DNA of 64,000 bases from an uncultured Woeseiaceae bacterium. Its GTDB lineage: Bacteria > Pseudomonadota > Gammaproteobacteria > Steroidobacterales > Woeseiaceae. Numbering within the stretch: the first letter of the stretch is position 1; every line of letters begins with the position of its first letter. The stretch spans positions 1-64,000 of the forward strand of contig CALZJH010000001.1 of NCBI GenBank assembly GCA_945787845.1. Reading direction: 5' to 3'. The translations under genes and the position numbers were made by a program. A model generated the notes under the pieces. The model was not told the origin of the DNA. It saw only the letters and a program-made list of their open reading frames with translations, and ran no database searches. This document shows, piece by piece, positions 7,447 through 15,384 of the stretch.

Positions 7447-7582
7447 GGCTGCTACTTTAGCAACCTCCAGCAAGTTGCGGTCCCTGCAATATTTCGAATA
7501 CGTATTTGTACGCATAAGCGTACCCCGGGCACGATGAGGGAGATATAATTCGATCATGGGGGGTGCCAGCCGACGTTGAAGG

Positions 7583-8629
7583 ATGTTCGAGCAAGCCCTG
7601 AAAATCGACGAAGATCATGCCGAGACGAGTGAAGGACTGCGTATCGGGAAGGATGTGATCAACGCGACGGTACCGTTCACAGAGGTTTCGGTGCCGCGCA
7701 GTTGGTGGCACGTCGGCACGACCTTCGCATTGCTGGCGGCGGCGCTCACCGGCGCCGGTCTCGCACCCTGGTGGCCGCTGCGGTTGCTGTTCTCCCTGCT
7801 GGCGGCCATGTTGATGGTACGCGCTTTCATTACCTACCATGACTACATGCATCGCGCGATACTCGTGCGATCACGTATTGCGTGGATATTGTTTCGAGTC
7901 TATTCGGCCCTGGCGCTGACGCCACCGCGTTCCTGGAAGAAAAGCCACAACTATCATCATGGCCATGTCGGCCAGATTTCCTCGTCGAGTATCGGCGCTT
8001 TCCCGGTCATGACGACACAAATGTGGCATGAGGCGTCCTGGGGAGAGAAATTGAGTTACCGGATTATTCGTCATCCTCTCACTGTGCTGGCGGGCTACAT
8101 CACGATTTTCTTTCTCAGCATCACGCTATTGCCACTGTTGAGGAACCCGGTTCGACATTGGGATTCTTTGCTCGCGCTTGTCGGTCATGCCGCATTGATC
8201 GCGGTGCTGTGGATTTTCGGGGGCTTCGACACCGCGTTCTTCGTGGTGTTGCTACCGATGACCATCGCATCGGCACTGGGCAGCTACCTGTTTTTCGCCC
8301 AGCACAGCTTCAAGCGCATGCACATATTGTCGCCGGAGGCGTGGACTTACTATCGCGCCGCCATGGAATCGTCGAGTTACATGCGGCTCAACAAAGTCAT
8401 GCAGTGGTTTACCGGTAACATCGGTTTTCACCACATCCATCACCTGAACGTGCGCATCCCGTTTTATCGGTTGCCCGAGGTGATGGACGCGATCCCGGAA
8501 CTGCAGTCGCCCGTGACGACGACACTCAGCCCTCGCGACATTCGCGACTGCTTCCGGTGTTGCCTGTGGGACGAACGCCGGCAGAGAGTCGTTACGTATC
8601 GCGAGGCATCACGATTGGCGGCTGCCTGA
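7583..8629 (+). CDS. Membrane fatty-acid desaturase
   Basis: A 348-residue membrane protein with the three histidine boxes of non-haem di-iron desaturases: HDYMH (residues 86-90), HNYHH (122-126) and HHIHH near 282-286. Hydrophobic hairpins separate the boxes. Such enzymes insert a double bond into fatty-acyl chains of membrane lipids or acyl carriers, often to hold fluidity at low temperature. The N-terminus (MFEQALKIDEDHAETSEG) is polar and cytoplasmic. The gene is divergent from ydbH and about 1 kb from a cold-shock protein gene. Regiospecificity cannot be read from sequence. Confidence 0.88.
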   Translation: MFEQALKIDEDHAETSEGLRIGKDVINATVPFTEVSVPRSWWHVGTTFALLAAALTGAGLAPWWPLRLLFSLLAAMLMVRAFITYHDYMHRAILVRSRIAWILFRVYSALALTPPRSWKKSHNYHHGHVGQISSSSIGAFPVMTTQMWHEASWGEKLSYRIIRHPLTVLAGYITIFFLSITLLPLLRNPVRHWDSLLALVGHAALIAVLWIFGGFDTAFFVVLLPMTIASALGSYLFFAQHSFKRMHILSPEAWTYYRAAMESSSYMRLNKVMQWFTGNIGFHHIHHLNVRIPFYRLPEVMDAIPELQSPVTTTLSPRDIRDCFRCCLWDERRQRVVTYREASRLAAA

Positions 8630-8658
8630 CCGAGAAGACCAGTGCCGGCCGGGTCGAA

Positions 8659-8775
8659 TCATTCGCCGATGCGTCCCCGTTGATTCTTCTTCGCTTTCTT
8701 CGCGGCCTTTTTTTCCTTTGCCGTCATGACCGCTACTTTCTTCGTCTCTTTGTTGCTCTTTTGTCCTTTACTCAT
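8659..8775 (-). CDS. Very small Lys-rich protein (38 residues)
   Basis: The frame ATG (8775) to TGA (8659) encodes MSKGQKSNKETKKVAVMTA, then KEKKAAKKAKKNQRGRIGE. It is almost half Lys/Arg with an AKEKKAAKKAKK core. I recall short MSKGxxSNKExKK peptides in other gammaproteobacteria, usually unannotated. Strong basicity suggests nucleic-acid or ribosome association, but there is no direct evidence. The region just upstream of the ATG on its strand is purine-rich (GGGAGAGAAGTG) and can serve as ribosome-binding site. Confidence 0.55.
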   Translation of the reverse strand: MSKGQKSNKETKKVAVMTAKEKKAAKKAKKNQRGRIGE

Positions 8776-8796
8776 CACTTCTCTCCCGCGTCCGGT

Positions 8797-9093
8797 TTAT
8801 GTGCTATCGACCGCCGTTTTCTTACCGTGGTTCATCGTGTTCAGGTAAACCCGTCCGCGTTTGCCGAGACGTCGTTCATTTAAACGCGTGACGATCTCTT
8901 CCACCGCCAGTTTCACGGTTTCCAGGCTGCCTTGCTGGTAACCACGAATGGTATTGCTGCCCTGCGCGATGACGTAACGATGCCAGCCGGCACCGCCCAT
9001 ATGCTCCGGTGGAACTGTCGATTCCACCGACACGATTACATAGTCGTCTTCAATCAAGCGAATGACATTCCATGGCAGATGGAATATTCGCAA
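8797..9093 (-). CDS. Hypothetical small protein (GWHRYVIAQG... family)
   Basis: A 98-residue soluble protein with the run DDYVIVSVES, GAGWHRYVIAQGSNTIRGYQQGSLETV and AVEEIVTRLNERRLGKRGRVYL. The last part looks like a conserved alpha-helical tail seen in short hypothetical proteins of related bacteria. The start is unclear. In this frame only a TTG at 9093 is available. A strong Shine-Dalgarno (AGGAGG) sits before an ATG at 9112 in another frame, which opens only 20 codons (MSTNLQVANIPS...) and stops inside this gene. A start-region frameshift or a short leader peptide would each explain this. Confidence 0.55.
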   Translation of the reverse strand: MRIFHLPWNVIRLIEDDYVIVSVESTVPPEHMGGAGWHRYVIAQGSNTIRGYQQGSLETVKLAVEEIVTRLNERRLGKRGRVYLNTMNHGKKTAVDST

Positions 9094-9290
9094 CCTGTAG
9101 GTTTGTACTCATAAGTCCTCCTGGCGCATGCAGATCCGAAAAAGGAGGAATGGGCGCCGGAGGCCCCATAAGCTCGATAAGCGGGTAACGCTGAGTGGCT
9201 ACTGTACGCGTGGCGGGGTTGGATGAATACGACTTGAGCCGCATATTTCCAAAATAGCATTGCAGGCAATGCCCAGAATTGTGCGTCATG

Positions 9291-9346
9291 AGCTTGCTAA
9301 CGCGGCATTTAGCTCTATACTGCACCCAGCTTGTTAGTGCGCCATT
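9291..9346 (+). repeat. Imperfect 19-bp direct repeat pair
   Basis: AGCTTGCTAACGCGGCATT (9291-9309) and AGCTTGTTAGTGCGCCATT (9328-9346) agree at 15 of 19 positions with a 37-base period. It could be a regulator-binding pair or decayed mobile sequence. It does not satisfy integron attC core-site rules. Confidence 0.35.
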
Positions 9347-9458
9347 CACTATGCACTCCATTTCGACGTTCCCGCAGAAGTTTCTTCCGTAGTTCCTCGT
9401 CCTGTTTTTCATCAGTAATTGCTCCACTTCCAGCCACACCGGCCCCTGGGAAGGGGCT

Positions 9459-9464
9459 TATAAT
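9459..9464 (+). promoter_or_regulatory. Candidate -10 box for the csp gene
   Basis: TATAAT sits 25 bases before the csp start codon. No good TTGACA lies 16-18 bases upstream. Initiation from here would give a 5' leader of only about 20 bases, unlike the long cold-responsive leader of E. coli cspA. Confidence 0.35.
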
Positions 9465-9488
9465 GTATTGATTAAACAGGAAAAAACT

Positions 9489-9695
9489 ATGTCAACTACT
9501 ACTGGAACCGTTAAATGGTTTAACGAAGCCAAAGGCTTCGGCTTCATCGAGCAGGAATCTGGCCCCGATGTTTTCGCACACTTTAGCGAAATCAAAGGCG
9601 ACGGCTTCAAAACGCTCGCAGAAGGCCAAAAGGTCGAGTTTACCGTCACACAGGGCCAGAAGGGCCCGCAGGCGGAAAACATCGTAGCCGCTTAA
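9489..9695 (+). CDS. csp: Cold-shock domain protein (CspA family)
   Basis: A 68-residue single cold-shock domain protein, the usual family length. It carries RNP1 KGFGFI (residues 16-21) and RNP2 VFAHF (28-32), with aromatic residues for single-stranded RNA/DNA binding. CspA-type proteins melt RNA secondary structure and act as RNA chaperones. I chose the ATG at 9489 because AGGA lies about 8 bases upstream and the protein then begins [16 protein letters not shown], as usual. An upstream in-frame ATT/ATG extension would add only seven non-conserved residues. The gene is monocistronic with a strong terminator directly after it. Confidence 0.95.
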   Translation: MSTTTGTVKWFNEAKGFGFIEQESGPDVFAHFSEIKGDGFKTLAEGQKVEFTVTQGQKGPQAENIVAA

Positions 9696-9718
9696 GCACT
9701 TAACGGATACATGAAAAA

Positions 9719-9744
9719 GGCCCCGGTTTCGGGGCCTTTTTTTT
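9719..9744 (+). terminator. Rho-independent terminator of the csp gene
   Basis: GGCCCCG-GTTT-CGGGGCC forms a 7-bp GC stem with a 4-base loop followed by eight T residues, 24 bases after the csp stop codon. Confidence 0.93.
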
Positions 9745-9823
9745 GGGCCGCGAGAACGCTTCGAACCCCAGGTCTGTTCGAATCCCTCGGCGGGCGGCGG
9801 CACTTCAACAGGCGATCAATTCC

Positions 9824-11353
9824 CTAGTCCTGGTGATGGCGGCGCAGGTACTCATCAAGCGTACGCACACCCCAGCCTGAGTAGCCGGCGGGAACGGTTG
9901 GCCGGTCCTCCTCCAGGTAATCCACTCCGGCGATGTCAAAGTGCGCCCAGACCTGGTCCTCTTCGACAAACGAGCCAATGAAGGCGGCTCCGAGACTGGC
10001 GCCGGGGCTGCCGACGCCACCGTTGACGATGTCGCCGTACGTCGACTCGATCTGTTCGAAGTGCGAGTCGTCGAGCGGCAGGCGCCATACGCCCTCACCA
10101 GCCGCATCGGACGCGGCCGACAGCTGCTCGATAATCTCGTCGTGGCGCCCGAAGATACCCGCATAGTCGTCGCCCAGAGCCCGACCGACGGATCCTGTGA
10201 GGGTGGCCACGTCGATCAGTACGCCCGGCTCATAGGTGACCTGAGCGAAGTGCACAGCATCCGCAAGGACGAGCCGGCCTTCGGCGTCGGTGGATGAAAT
10301 CTCGATGGTAATGCCGGACATGGAAGACAACACATCGCCAGGGCGAGTCGCCGTTGCAGACGGCATGTTCTCAGCAAGCGCGGCGAGCGCCACGACATTG
10401 CTCGGTGCGCCGCGGCGAGCAGCGGCGAGGACGGTTCCGGTGACAACGGCCGCACCGCCAAGATCGCCCTTCATCATCCACATATTGTCGTTGTCTTTTA
10501 AGGAGATGCCGCCCGTATCAAAGGTAATGCCCTTGCCGGCGAGGACCACGGGTGCCTGTTTGCCACCCGCCATGTATTCAATGATCAAGAGTCGCGGTGG
10601 ACGCGCCGAGCCCTTGCCAACGCCCCACAGCGCACCCATGTCGAGCCGCTGTATGTCGTCTTCATCCAGCACCTTGATCGTGACGTTGTCGAGCCCGCGA
10701 AATTGCTCCCTGGCACGCTCCACAAACGACTGAGGATAAATATGGTTGGCAGGCTCCGAGCTCATATTGCGCGCGAAGAACACGCCATCGGCAACGTGCG
10801 CAAGGTCGTTCTCGAACTGGTCCGCCGAACCATCGTCACTGCGCAGCACGACCGTGGGCAGCTTGTCCCGGTCGAACGGCTCGGCCTTGTGGCCGTCGAA
10901 TCGGTAGCTGCGAAGCCGGAAGCCGAAGGCAACGCGTGCAGCCGTCGCCTGCGGGTCAATATCGTCATCGGGCCAGAGGATATGCACGCTGCCACCCTCG
11001 GTATCACCCAGCAACGCCGACGCAGTCCCACCAAAGTCCTCGGCGGCGGCGCGGCTAATGGTTTCCGCACCCATGCCGATAAGATCTATGCGCGCATACG
11101 GAGACACTCCGAGAAGCGTCAGCGTCGCGCCGGCCTCGCCAGTGAAGGCCGCCTCCCTGGCCGCAACGGTCAGTGCGCCCGTGGTTCGTTTGTCGATCAT
11201 CGCGGCAATGCCCCTCAGCGCGTCGCCTTCAGCGACGGGGACGACAATTCGCCCGCCTTCCGGAATCTCAAAGGGTTTGAATTCAAAACGTTGGTCTGCG
11301 ACCGCTGAAGCGGCGAACCCAAGCCAAAAAGTCAAAACAAATGCCGTTCTCAA
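9824..11353 (-). CDS. Exported M17 leucyl aminopeptidase
   Basis: A 509-residue protein of the M17 leucyl aminopeptidase family, which releases N-terminal amino acids using two metal ions. It carries GKGITFDTGGISLK (metal-binding Lys and Asp), MKGDLGGAA, and the family signature STDAEGRLVLADA (normally NTDAEGRL). Residues 1-19 (TFWLGFAASAVA) form a signal peptide, whereas PepA in E. coli is cytoplasmic. This member therefore probably acts in the periplasm or outside. The N-terminal PepA-type regulatory domain is present but divergent. Divergent from the DUF3429 gene. Confidence 0.9.
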   Translation of the reverse strand: MRTAFVLTFWLGFAASAVADQRFEFKPFEIPEGGRIVVPVAEGDALRGIAAMIDKRTTGALTVAAREAAFTGEAGATLTLLGVSPYARIDLIGMGAETISRAAAEDFGGTASALLGDTEGGSVHILWPDDDIDPQATAARVAFGFRLRSYRFDGHKAEPFDRDKLPTVVLRSDDGSADQFENDLAHVADGVFFARNMSSEPANHIYPQSFVERAREQFRGLDNVTIKVLDEDDIQRLDMGALWGVGKGSARPPRLLIIEYMAGGKQAPVVLAGKGITFDTGGISLKDNDNMWMMKGDLGGAAVVTGTVLAAARRGAPSNVVALAALAENMPSATATRPGDVLSSMSGITIEISSTDAEGRLVLADAVHFAQVTYEPGVLIDVATLTGSVGRALGDDYAGIFGRHDEIIEQLSAASDAAGEGVWRLPLDDSHFEQIESTYGDIVNGGVGSPGASLGAAFIGSFVEEDQVWAHFDIAGVDYLEEDRPTVPAGYSGWGVRTLDEYLRRHHQD

Positions 11354-11472
11354 GAGGCTTCTCCGATTGATAAATCGTGCGGGCGAGATTTTGGTCTATT
11401 TTGGCAGCTCGCATGTAACAAGTCGTATCTGGATGCGCCACGACCGCCGCGAGACGGTATTCTTCGCCTGTT

Positions 11473-11907
11473 ATGAACGACAGAATACTGTATTCGTCGC
11501 TGGCCTATGCCGGCGTAAGCCCTTTCGTTGCCTGCGCGCTGCTGCCTTTGGCGGGCATTGTAGCGATTCCGCCATTCGGCCCCCTGGATCAACTCGTCAA
11601 CAGCTATGGCCTCGCTATCGTTTGTTTCCTCTCGGGTATCCACTGGGCGAACTACCTGGCGAATAAGGACGAGCTGCCCTTCAACCTGATGATCAGCAGC
11701 AACGCGATCTTCCTGTTGGCCTGGTTCGGATTTGTCGTCGGCGAGCTGTCCACGTCGCTTGCGATCCAGATCGCATCGCTGGCCGTTCTGCTGTTCATCG
11801 ACTGGCGCCTGAAATCAGACGCTGTTCTCACCGCGCATTACTTCCGCGTTCGCGTCACGGCCACGTCGCTGGCGATTGCCTCATTAATCGTAGTTCTTCT
11901 GAGCTGA
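11473..11907 (+). CDS. DUF3429 small membrane protein
   Basis: A 144-residue inner-membrane protein with four predicted membrane segments. LAYAGVSPFVACALLPL at the N-terminus and YGLAIVCFLSGIHWANYL in the second segment match the DUF3429 pattern (AYAGxxPF, SFLxGIHWG). Function of the family is unknown. It is a single gene between a divergent peptidase gene and a convergent hydrolase gene. Confidence 0.8.
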   Translation: MNDRILYSSLAYAGVSPFVACALLPLAGIVAIPPFGPLDQLVNSYGLAIVCFLSGIHWANYLANKDELPFNLMISSNAIFLLAWFGFVVGELSTSLAIQIASLAVLLFIDWRLKSDAVLTAHYFRVRVTATSLAIASLIVVLLS

Positions 11908-11945
11908 TACCCGTCATCGTTCACGGCTTTGCCGGCGTCTCACGA

Positions 11946-12815
11946 TTATTCTGCCGCTGGCGCGCTTAACGCGTCGAGAAACCTGCGACTGTCTTCGAGC
12001 GTATCGCCCATAAAGTCGAGTGCCGGCGCCAGCGCCACGGCGATCTTTGCGTGCCCGGCACCGTCGTATAGCCGTATGCTGACGTCGACACCGTGTTGTG
12101 CCAGACGCGCGGCCAGGCTTTCACTGTTCGCAGGATCCACGATGTCGTCGTCTTCACCGTGAATCAACAGGGTCGGGGGCGCTGCTGCGGTCGCGAAGTT
12201 GACGGGCTGACTGGCCGCGCGGCTCTCCTCTGGAAACACGTCGAGCAGGTATCCTGACTCGATCGGCAGGAAATCGTAGGGCCCGGAGAGCCCGATGAGG
12301 GCGCGGATGCTGCCGTGCTCGATGCCGTGCTTTTCGAGATAGCGCTGGTCGAGGCTGAGCAGCGCCGCGAGGTGGGCGCCGGCCGAATGCCCCATCAGGA
12401 ATACCCTCTCAGGGTCCACATCGTACTGGCGGGCATTGTTGAGCACCCAGGCAACCGCCTGGGCCCCGTCTTCGACAAAGCCTGGAAAGACGACGTCGGG
12501 GAACACCCGGTAATCAGGAATGACCACCGTGTAGCCGGCCTCGGTCAGCGACGATGCGACAAACTCATAATCTTCCTTGGCGCCCTTGCGCCAGCCGCCG
12601 CCATAAAAGAAGATGACGACGGGCGACGCCTCGACGGAGGAGCGCGGCGTGTAGATGTCCAGCGTCTGACGGCCGAGTTCGCCGTAGGCAATGTCCGGCG
12701 CGAGGCGATAATGATCCGACGGGCTCAAGTGGTTGATCACCCGAAAGGGACTGCAGGCGGCCACGGCCGCCAGCAGCGGCAATAGCAGCAAATAGTGTCG
12801 TGGGCCCACAGCCAT
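11946..12815 (-). CDS. Lipoprotein alpha/beta hydrolase (esterase-like)
   Basis: A 289-residue enzyme starting at the ATG at 12815, preceded by GGAGGAAG. The longer in-frame opening lacks a signal. A lipobox (LAAVAAC) makes it a likely lipoprotein. The hydrolase core shows YGGGW (oxyanion hole, in place of HGGG), the nucleophile elbow GHSAG, an Asp in HGEDDDIVD and the catalytic His in GAGHAK. This is the HSL/BD-FAE type of carboxylesterase, active on short acyl esters. Cellular substrate unknown. It converges on the DUF3429 gene. Confidence 0.85.
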   Translation of the reverse strand: MAVGPRHYLLLLPLLAAVAACSPFRVINHLSPSDHYRLAPDIAYGELGRQTLDIYTPRSSVEASPVVIFFYGGGWRKGAKEDYEFVASSLTEAGYTVVIPDYRVFPDVVFPGFVEDGAQAVAWVLNNARQYDVDPERVFLMGHSAGAHLAALLSLDQRYLEKHGIEHGSIRALIGLSGPYDFLPIESGYLLDVFPEESRAASQPVNFATAAAPPTLLIHGEDDDIVDPANSESLAARLAQHGVDVSIRLYDGAGHAKIAVALAPALDFMGDTLEDSRRFLDALSAPAAE

Positions 12816-12967
12816 AAGGTCTTCCTCCGGTCGATTTCTCGAGCACCGCCATCTTACCGACCGTTTCACGGCTGCCATGATCTGTTACAAATGCATACGA
12901 TTGCGAAACCAATTCTTTAGCAGCACCTGCGATCATCACGAATCAGATCGTATACCAGGTAGTTATT

Positions 12968-13843
12968 ATGTCCGAACGTAGCAGCACACAAGCCTTTGTC
13001 GGCATTGTCATCGGCGTCTCCGTGGGCGCAGCCATGTCGTGGGCCGGCAGCGACGGCGGCGACCGGCTCGGCAGCGTGCCGGTGTTTGCCCTGTGCGGCT
13101 TTCTTGCGTTCGCGATTAATTGGCTCGCCTTTATACCGTCCGCAATCGCGCAAACGGAACACTATTACGACCTTGTCGGCGGCATCACCTACATCACCGT
13201 TACGATCGTCGCGGTCCTGCTCTCGACTGAGCTCGACCTGCGTGCCGCGATTGTTGCCGGCATGGTGCTGGCCTGGTCGCTCCGGCTCGCGACATTCCTG
13301 TTCCGGCGTATTTCCAGGGCCGGCAAGGACAGCCGCTTCGACACCATCAAAACCCGTCCGGTCTCATTCCTCATGGCGTGGACTATCCAGGGCCTCTGGG
13401 TGCTGTTGACTGCGGCAGCCGCGCTGGCCGTGATAACCGGCGGCAACCGAGAGCCGCTCGGCGTCATTGGCTATCTCGGCATTGCGATCTGGCTTGCCGG
13501 TTTCGTGATCGAAGTGGTCGCAGACAGGCAGAAATCAAACTTCAAGGCTGATCCTGCCAACAAGGGCAGGTTCATCAATGTCGGGCTGTGGGCGTGGTCA
13601 CGCCACCCCAACTATTTCGGCGAGATAGTTATCTGGATCGGGATGGCCGTCATCGCGCTGCCCGTGCTGCAGGGCTGGCAGTGGGCGGCCCTGATCTCAC
13701 CGGTGTTCGTCATCTTCCTGCTGACGAAAGTCAGCGGGGTCCCGATGCTCGAGCAAAAGGCCGACGAGCGCTGGGGCGGTCAAGACGACTACGAGGAATA
13801 CAAGCGCCTCACCCCGGTACTGGTCCCGAAACCTCCGGCGTAG
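12968..13843 (+). CDS. DUF1295 membrane protein (steroid 5-alpha-reductase/ICMT-like fold)
   Basis: A 291-residue polytopic protein. The C-terminal half holds the DUF1295 signature: DRQKSNFKADPANKGRFINVGLWAWSRHPNYFGEI, followed by LEQKADERWGGQDDYEEYKRLTP. It is related to steroid 5-alpha reductases and isoprenylcysteine methyltransferases, so a lipid-modifying enzyme is likely but unproven. A DUF427 gene follows after 9 bases, suggesting an operon that continues into DUF2256 and Nei. Confidence 0.87.
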   Translation: MSERSSTQAFVGIVIGVSVGAAMSWAGSDGGDRLGSVPVFALCGFLAFAINWLAFIPSAIAQTEHYYDLVGGITYITVTIVAVLLSTELDLRAAIVAGMVLAWSLRLATFLFRRISRAGKDSRFDTIKTRPVSFLMAWTIQGLWVLLTAAAALAVITGGNREPLGVIGYLGIAIWLAGFVIEVVADRQKSNFKADPANKGRFINVGLWAWSRHPNYFGEIVIWIGMAVIALPVLQGWQWAALISPVFVIFLLTKVSGVPMLEQKADERWGGQDDYEEYKRLTPVLVPKPPA

Positions 13844-13852
13844 CGAGGGCCT

Positions 13853-14386
13853 GTGGAAACGAAATCATCACGCGCTTCGTCGACAGCTTCGGTCCGGACA
13901 CGGCCTGATTTCGCCGTCGAGCCCGGCCCCGGCCAGGAATCGGTGTGGGACTATCCGCGGCCGCCCGCCATCCGGCGGGATGAGCGCCTTGTCGAGGTGT
14001 GCGATGGTGACGCCGACGTGGCAAGGACCCGCAGCGCATACAAGGTCATGGAGACGGCCAGTCCACCGACTTTCTACATTCCGGCCGCCGACATCGATTT
14101 CGATCTTCTTGTGCCTGTGAGCGATACGACCTATTGCGAATGGAAGGGCACAGCGACGTACTGGGCACTGGCACGGAGTGCCGCCGAGCCGGTTGGCTGG
14201 TGCTACGAGCGACCGCGGCCGCGCTTCGAGGTCATCAAGGGATATCTCGCGTTTTACCCAGGGCGCGTCGACTGCCACCTCGGCGGTGAACCGGTGATAA
14301 CCCAGGCGGGACGTTTCTATGGCGGCTGGATCACGCCGGACGTGGTCGGGCCGTTCAAAGGCGAGCCCGGCACCGGCCACTGGTAG
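13853..14386 (+). CDS. DUF427 domain protein
   Basis: A 177-residue soluble protein starting at GTG. It contains the DUF427 beta-rich core: ADVARTRSAYKVMETASPPTFYIPAADI, then CEWKGTATYWAL and a conserved DVVGPFKGEPGTGHW end. Family function is unknown; members are often encoded near photolyase-like or DNA-repair genes. It is 9 bases after the DUF1295 gene and 9 bases before the DUF2256 gene. Confidence 0.87.
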   Translation: METKSSRASSTASVRTRPDFAVEPGPGQESVWDYPRPPAIRRDERLVEVCDGDADVARTRSAYKVMETASPPTFYIPAADIDFDLLVPVSDTTYCEWKGTATYWALARSAAEPVGWCYERPRPRFEVIKGYLAFYPGRVDCHLGGEPVITQAGRFYGGWITPDVVGPFKGEPGTGHW

Positions 14387-14395
14387 CTCGCCCAC

Positions 14396-14548
14396 ATGCA
14401 CGTGAAACACAAGCTCCCGAGCAAGACCTGCCCCGTCTGTGACCGCCCGTTCCAGTGGCGCCGCAAATGGAAGCGGGACTGGGCCTCCGTGACGTACTGC
14501 TCCAAACGTTGCCAGGGAAACAGGAGTCGAGATGCCCGAAGGGCCTGA
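14396..14548 (+). CDS. DUF2256 small zinc-ribbon protein
   Basis: A 50-residue basic protein beginning [19 protein letters not shown]. Two Cys pairs, CPVC (12-15) and CSKRC (35-39), separated by [14 protein letters not shown], are diagnostic of DUF2256 and probably bind zinc. Family members are commonly linked to cryptochrome/photolyase genes; the link here is to a glycosylase gene. Its last 17 bases overlap the start of nei in another frame, so translation of the two is probably coupled. Confidence 0.88.
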   Translation: MHVKHKLPSKTCPVCDRPFQWRRKWKRDWASVTYCSKRCQGNRSRDARRA

Positions 14549-15365
14549 AATACGCCTGGCGGCGGACAGGGTCGCGCGGGTGCTGGTCGACCACGAGGTC
14601 GAAACGGTCAACTTCGGCCTGCCCCGGCTCAGGCGTTTCGAGAAGAGGCTGTCGGGCAACACCGTGACCGCGGTCGATACGCGGGGCAAAGCCATGCTTA
14701 CGCGCTTCGATAATGGCCTGACGATCTACAGCCACAACCAGCTTTACGGCCGTTGGTACACAGTCCGCAGGCCGCGCATGCCGGACACCGGCCGTCAGCT
14801 GCGTATTGAGCTCTGCACGCAGACCCACAGAGCACTCCTGTACAGCGCATCCGATATCGACGTACTTGATGAGGAGCAGCTGCTGACCCACCCGTTCCTG
14901 AGCCGCGTCGGGCCCGACATCCTGGACCGTAAGCTGACGACGTCGCACATTGTCGAACGTCTCTCTGATCCGGCGTTTCGCAAACGGTCGCTCGGGAGCC
15001 TTTACCTGGACCAGCGATTTCTCGCCGGCAACGGCAACTACCTGCGTTCGGAAATACTGTGGGCGGCGCGGCTCGATCCGAAAAAAAAACCTGCCGAACT
15101 GGCGGCGTCGACGCTTAAGACGCTGGCGGCCGAGACGCTGAAGATAGCCCGGCGCTCCTATCGCACGCGTGGCGTGACGCTCGTGCCAGAGCTTGCCAGG
15201 AAGCTCAGGGCCGACGGCCTTACCTACCAGGCGTATCGCTTCTACGTCTTTGGCAGGGAAGGATTGCCCTGCCATCGCTGCGAGACGCCGATCGAGCGGC
15301 GCACGATGGGCAGCAGGAACCTGTTCGTGTGTCCGACCTGTCAGACTTTCGTTGGAAGTCCTTGA
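14532..15365 (+). CDS. nei: Endonuclease VIII (Nei) DNA glycosylase/AP lyase
   Basis: A 277-residue Fpg/Nei-family base-excision-repair enzyme that removes oxidised pyrimidines and nicks the abasic site. The N-terminus [13 protein letters not shown] provides the catalytic Pro2 and Glu3. The H2TH region reads [15 protein letters not shown]. The C-terminal zinc finger is CHRC...CPTC at about residues 249-272. The Nei-type GPE(I) N-terminus and the short segment after it favour Nei over Fpg. Its start codon lies inside the DUF2256 gene. Confidence 0.93.
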   Translation: MPEGPEIRLAADRVARVLVDHEVETVNFGLPRLRRFEKRLSGNTVTAVDTRGKAMLTRFDNGLTIYSHNQLYGRWYTVRRPRMPDTGRQLRIELCTQTHRALLYSASDIDVLDEEQLLTHPFLSRVGPDILDRKLTTSHIVERLSDPAFRKRSLGSLYLDQRFLAGNGNYLRSEILWAARLDPKKKPAELAASTLKTLAAETLKIARRSYRTRGVTLVPELARKLRADGLTYQAYRFYVFGREGLPCHRCETPIERRTMGSRNLFVCPTCQTFVGSP

Positions 15366-15384
15366 GTTACTGTAGCTACCGGCG

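Larger units (their letters stand above)
9113..9488. other. Long gene-free region upstream of the cold-shock gene
   Basis: About 375 bases of lower GC than the neighbours. A minus-strand frame is open here but has poor codon character, and I do not accept it. The region holds an imperfect 19-bp direct repeat (9291-9309 and 9328-9346), a TATAAT at 9459-9464, and the start of the csp transcript. An unannotated small RNA cannot be excluded. Confidence 0.35.

Noticed and set aside
9291..9346. Integron attC site
   Set aside because: The repeats do not provide correctly spaced GTTRRRY and RYYYAAC core sites, are direct and not inverted, and no integrase gene is present.
9050..9439. 129-codon minus-strand frame upstream of csp
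   Set aside because: Amino-acid composition is poor, it overlaps a better small gene, has no ribosome-binding site, and the region looks non-coding.
9749..9800. tRNA-like TTCGAATCC stretch after the csp terminator
   Set aside because: The T-loop-like sequence has no pairing 5-bp stem, no acceptor stem partner and no anticodon arm, so it is not a tRNA and at most a chance match.
11487..11505. LexA-like box at GAATACTGTATTC in the start of the DUF3429 gene
   Set aside because: The 13-bp palindrome lies inside the coding sequence, lacks a CTGT-N8-ACAG pattern, and no SOS gene is near.
14355..15275. 306-codon minus-strand frame antisense to nei
   Set aside because: It is a shadow of nei caused by GC-rich codon bias; the plus strand carries the Nei catalytic and zinc motifs.
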